The notes under the pieces: model-generated
Databases searched by the model: none
The model's input: the letters and a program-made list of their open reading frames with translations, nothing else
Told to the model about the DNA's origin: nothing
Part shown: piece after piece, positions 61,186 to 64,000 of the stretch
Layout of the letters: every line of letters begins with the position of its first letter
Position numbering within the stretch: the first letter of the stretch is position 1
Made by a program: the position numbers and the translations under genes
NCBI GenBank assembly: GCA_038249195.1
Contig: JBBRWM010000004.1
Coordinates: 186,001 to 250,000, forward strand
DNA: 64,000 nucleotides
DNA from: JAOUEA01 sp038249195
GTDB taxonomy: Bacteria; Actinomycetota; UBA4738; HRBIN12
Reading direction: 5' to 3'

Positions 61186-61497
61186 ATGGCCGAACTCACC
61201 GTGATCCGCTGGCGCGACATCCCCATGCAGATCGTCGCGCGTGGCGACGGCGGCGCGAGCGCCCGGGCGCTGCTGCCTGAGCGGTTCCAGGAGGCCGTGG
61301 ATGCCGCGGCCATGGTCGCCGGGTTGATCGGCTCCGACGATTACACCGAGCAGATGCGCATGGACAAGCGGCCGTGTGGCGACGACCTCGATGCCGAAGT
61401 CGCGGCGGCCGCCGCGGCGCTGGAAGAGGCCTGGACGGAGGACGTCCTGCGCGCCGCCATCCGCTCGGGTGGCGTCGAGGGCGGGGAGCCGGCGTGA
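61186..61497 (+). CDS. Small PF13769-type ('virulence factor') protein in the corrinoid operon
   Basis: 103 residues. Begins LTVIRWRDIPMQIVARGDGG, then ALLPERFQEAVDAAAMVAGLIGSDDYTEQM, matching the family labelled virulence factor (PF13769), which is found repeatedly beside corrinoid proteins and pterin methyltransferases in proteobacteria. The label says nothing about its role. Helical, soluble, two Cys at most. ATG 61186 follows GAGAGGAG. Overlaps the next gene by GTGA, so its product is made in step with the methyltransferase. Confidence 0.82.
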   Translation: MAELTVIRWRDIPMQIVARGDGGASARALLPERFQEAVDAAAMVAGLIGSDDYTEQMRMDKRPCGDDLDAEVAAAAAALEEAWTEDVLRAAIRSGGVEGGEPA

Positions 61498-62432
61498 CGG
61501 ACACCGTGCTCAGCTCGGCCACGCGTGAGGTCGTGATCGGTTCGGGCCGTTCGTTCGTGATCATCGGGGAGCGCATCAACCCCACCGGCCGCACGAAGCT
61601 CGCCGAACAGATGATGGCCGGCGACTACTCCACCGTGGTCGCCGACACCCACGCGCAGGTCGCGGCGGGGGCGCACATGCTGGACGTGAACGCGGGCATC
61701 CCGCTCGCCGACGAGCCCCGGATCCTGGCGGAGACCGTGGAGCTCGTGCAGTCCCTCACGGATCTGCCGTTGTCGATCGACTCGTCCATCGTGGGCGCGC
61801 TCGAGGCCGGCCTGGCCGCGTACCGGGGCAAGCCGCTCGTGAACTCCGTGACCGGCGAGGACGAGCGCATCGAGCAGGTGCTGCCGCTCGTGGCCAAGCA
61901 CGGCGCCGCCGTGGTGGCGATCACGAACGACGAGACCGGCATCAGCGAGGACCCCGGCGTTCGCTTCGAGGTCGCGCGGAAGATCGTGAGCGCGGCCGCC
62001 GACCACGGCATCGGCCCGGCAGACATCGTGGTGGACCCGCTCGTGATGCCGATCGGCGCGCTGGGCGGCGCCGGACGCCAGGTGTTCGCGCTCGTGCGCC
62101 GGCTGCACGACGAGCTGGGCGTCAACACCACGTGCGGCGCGTCCAACGTCTCGTTCGGCCTGCCGAACCGCAACGGGATCAACGGCGCGTTCCTGGCCAT
62201 GGCCATCGCCAACGGGATGACGAGCGCCATCACGAGCCCGCTGCACGAGGAGGTGCGCCAGGCCGTGATGGCCGCCGATGTGCTGATGGGCGTGGACAAG
62301 GACTGCGCGGCCTGGATCGGCCGCTACCGGGAGCAGCCCACGGGCGGCCCCGCGTCGGGCCGCCGCGGTGGCCGCGAGGGACGGCGCCGCTCGGCCGAGG
62401 CCGCCGCCGCGGAGGTGCCGCCGGGATCGTGA
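61494..62432 (+). CDS. Methyltetrahydrofolate:corrinoid methyltransferase (pterin-binding)
   Basis: 312 residues. A TIM barrel of the pterin-binding family: FVIIGERINPTGRTKLAEQMMAGDY, GAHMLDVNAGIPLADE, LPLSIDSSIVGALEAGL, LVNSVTGEDER and the later TTCGASNVSFGLPNR, which are the folate-contact loops shared with MtgA/MtvA, AcsE and the MetH folate domain. It moves a methyl group between the corrinoid protein and tetrahydrofolate. The basic tail (~275-312, RRGGREGRRRS) is unusual for the family. GTG start overlaps the preceding stop, and the stop overlaps the next start by GTGA. Confidence 0.93.
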   Translation: MTDTVLSSATREVVIGSGRSFVIIGERINPTGRTKLAEQMMAGDYSTVVADTHAQVAAGAHMLDVNAGIPLADEPRILAETVELVQSLTDLPLSIDSSIVGALEAGLAAYRGKPLVNSVTGEDERIEQVLPLVAKHGAAVVAITNDETGISEDPGVRFEVARKIVSAAADHGIGPADIVVDPLVMPIGALGGAGRQVFALVRRLHDELGVNTTCGASNVSFGLPNRNGINGAFLAMAIANGMTSAITSPLHEEVRQAVMAADVLMGVDKDCAAWIGRYREQPTGGPASGRRGGREGRRRSAEAAAAEVPPGS

Positions 62433-64000
62433 GCGAGGCAGCCGATCCGCTCGTGGTGTTCATGCCCTCCGGCCTGAGAGGTCACGTCGCGGAGGGCACC
62501 GACCTGCTCGACGCTGCGCGGACGCTGGGAGTGGACCTCGACTCCGTGTGCGGCGGGCGTGGGATCTGCGGAAGGTGCCAGGTGGTGGTGAGCGAGGGGG
62601 CGTTCGCGAAGCTGGGCATCGAGTCGGCCGCGGATCACCTCACCGCCTTCAGCGAACCGGAGCGGCAGTACCGCGCGCGCAGCGGGCTGGCCGAGGAGCG
62701 ACGGCTGGGGTGTCACGCCCGCGTGATGGGCGACCTGGTGGTCGACGTGCCGCCGGAGAGCCAGATCCACCGGCAGGTCGTGCGGAAGGAGGCCGACGCC
62801 CACCCCATCGAGGTCGATCCCGTGATCCGTCTGCACTACGTGGGGGTCCGCGAGCCCGACCTCATGGATCCCGCGGGTGACCTGCAGCGACTCCTCGAGG
62901 CGCTCGAGGGGGACTGGCAGCTCACTGGCCTCGCCTGCGACCCCCACGTGCTCTCGTCGCTGCAACGGACGCTCCGCGCCGGCGCTTGGACGGCGACCGT
63001 CGCCGTACACGACGGCCGCTCCATCGTGGCGGTCTGGCCGGGGTTCCACGACCGTGCGCTGGGGATAGCGTTCGACGTGGGCTCCACCACGGTGGCCGGT
63101 CACCTGTGCGACCTCGCGAGCGGAGAGGTGCTGGCCTCGGCCGGCTCGATGAACCCGCAGATCCGCTTCGGCGAGGACCTCATGAGCCGCGTCTCCTACG
63201 TGATGATGAACCCTGGCGCCGAGGCCGAGCTCACGCGCGCCATCCGAGGTTGCCTCGACGGCCTCGTGGCGGAGCTCTGCACGCAGGCCGGCGCCGAGCC
63301 TACCGACGTGCTCGACCTCACCGTGGTGGGCAACCCGATCATGCACCACCTCCTCCTCGGGCTCGACCCCACGGAGCTGGGCGGCGCCCCGTTCGCCCTG
63401 GCCACGGACGAGGCCGTGCACCGCCGGGCACCCGACCTGGACCTGCACACCGTGAACCCCGGCGCGCGCGTGTACGCGCTGCCGTGCATCGCCGGGCACG
63501 TCGGCGCGGACACGGCCGGCGTGATCCTGTCCGAGGCGCCGTACGCGCAGGAACAGGTCAACCTGATCGTGGACGTGGGGACGAACGCGGAGATCGTGCT
63601 CGGCAACCGCGACCGCCTGCTCGCCGCCTCCAGCCCCACGGGACCCGCCTTCGAAGGCGCGCAGATCAGCGGCGGGCAGCGCGCGGCGCCGGGCGCCGTC
63701 GAGCGCGTCCGGATCGACCGGGAGACGCTCGAGCCGCGCTACCGGGTGATCGGGAGCGACGCCTGGTCCGACGAGCCGGGGTTCGATCCAGACGCCGTGA
63801 CCGGGATCTGCGGATCGGGGATCATCGAGGTCGTCGCCGAGCTGTTCCTCGCCGGCGTCATCACCTCCGACGGTGTGATCGACGGCGCGCTCGCCTCGCG
63901 CACGCCGCGCATCGTGCCGGCGGGGCGCACGTTCTCCTACATCCTGCGCGAGGGAACACCGCCGCTGCAGATCACCCAGATGGACGTGCGGGCCATCCAG
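62429..64000 (+). CDS. Corrinoid activation protein, RamA/RACo-like (ASKHA, DUF4445), cut by the right edge
   Basis: First 524 residues. An N-terminal 2Fe-2S ferredoxin domain with Cys41, Cys47, Cys50 (CGGRGICGRC) and Cys95 (LGCHA) is followed by a linker and an actin-like ATPase domain (AFDVGSTTVAGHLCDL, LTVVGNPIMHHLLLGLDP, IVDVGTNAEIVLGN, GPAFEGAQISGG). It closes at the edge in ITQMDVRAIQ, a hallmark near the end of DUF4445. Such proteins use ATP to return oxidised cob(II)amide to cob(I)amide. GTG start overlaps the methyltransferase stop, so four genes in a row are translationally coupled or nearly so. About 60 residues are missing. Confidence 0.93.
   Translation, partial: MSEAADPLVVFMPSGLRGHVAEGTDLLDAARTLGVDLDSVCGGRGICGRCQVVVSEGAFAKLGIESAADHLTAFSEPERQYRARSGLAEERRLGCHARVMGDLVVDVPPESQIHRQVVRKEADAHPIEVDPVIRLHYVGVREPDLMDPAGDLQRLLEALEGDWQLTGLACDPHVLSSLQRTLRAGAWTATVAVHDGRSIVAVWPGFHDRALGIAFDVGSTTVAGHLCDLASGEVLASAGSMNPQIRFGEDLMSRVSYVMMNPGAEAELTRAIRGCLDGLVAELCTQAGAEPTDVLDLTVVGNPIMHHLLLGLDPTELGGAPFALATDEAVHRRAPDLDLHTVNPGARVYALPCIAGHVGADTAGVILSEAPYAQEQVNLIVDVGTNAEIVLGNRDRLLAASSPTGPAFEGAQISGGQRAAPGAVERVRIDRETLEPRYRVIGSDAWSDEPGFDPDAVTGICGSGIIEVVAELFLAGVITSDGVIDGALASRTPRIVPAGRTFSYILREGTPPLQITQMDVRAIQ

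Overview
The window is a GC-rich, densely packed bacterial chromosome segment, most likely from a member of the Actinomycetota (probably an uncultured soil or water lineage). The evidence is high GC with strong third-position GC, many GTG/TTG starts, frequent GTGA/ATGA stop-start overlaps, a CIRCE-controlled groEL, actinobacterial domain families (DUF6457, DUF6941, DUF3054) and many genes without a Shine-Dalgarno sequence but with a TANNNT box 6-8 nt before the start codon (leaderless promoters). I see no tRNA, rRNA, CRISPR array, insertion sequence, integrase or phage gene.

Layout. 1-7.4 kb: start of a UvrA-like ATPase, a DUF1801 protein, CIRCE and groEL, a thioesterase, an exported SLH-NlpC/P60 hydrolase, small unknown genes, a membrane protein broken by a 4-nt tandem duplication, a YjbQ protein and a solitary groES-like gene. 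7.4-16.1 kb: PrmC-like methyltransferase, S9 peptidase, molybdenum cofactor genes (moaA, DUF6457, a mogA-xdhC fusion), then an exported sulfatase and phosphoesterase. 16.1-29.9 kb: a lysine 2,3-aminomutase-like radical SAM enzyme, two PAS-GGDEF-EAL proteins that share a sigma-28-type promoter, transketolase, a DEAD-box helicase, a lipoprotein, threonine dehydrogenase and glycine C-acetyltransferase (tdh, kbl), and a TetR regulator. 29.9-37.3 kb: MMPL transporter under a palindromic TetR operator, AlkD-like repair protein, DCC protein, polysaccharide deacetylase, small membrane proteins, an alpha/beta hydrolase and an SDR reductase. 37.3-46.6 kb: amine metabolism, with an aldehyde dehydrogenase, a spermidine/putrescine-type ABC transporter split over both strands with two binding proteins, and an amine oxidase. 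46.6-50.4 kb: enoyl-CoA hydratase, NDP-forming acyl-CoA synthetase and an EamA transporter in one overlapping operon.

50.4 kb to the end is the most interesting part. A choline dehydrogenase-like GMC oxidoreductase (betA) is divergent from a glycine betaine uptake operon (proV, a double-length proW, proX), followed by an aldehyde dehydrogenase. Then comes an operon for a four-domain dimethylglycine/sarcosine dehydrogenase-like flavoprotein, a corrinoid protein, a PF13769-type small protein, a pterin methyltransferase and the beginning of a RamA/RACo-like corrinoid activator that runs off the window. Together these predict choline and betaine uptake, choline oxidation, cobamide-dependent methyl transfer to tetrahydrofolate, and oxidation of the demethylated product. 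The one part not seen is an MttB-type substrate methyltransferase, predicted just beyond the right edge. The same inverted repeat, GTTGC-N7-GCAAC, lies in the betA/proV divergent region and again before the flavoprotein operon, suggesting one regulator for both.
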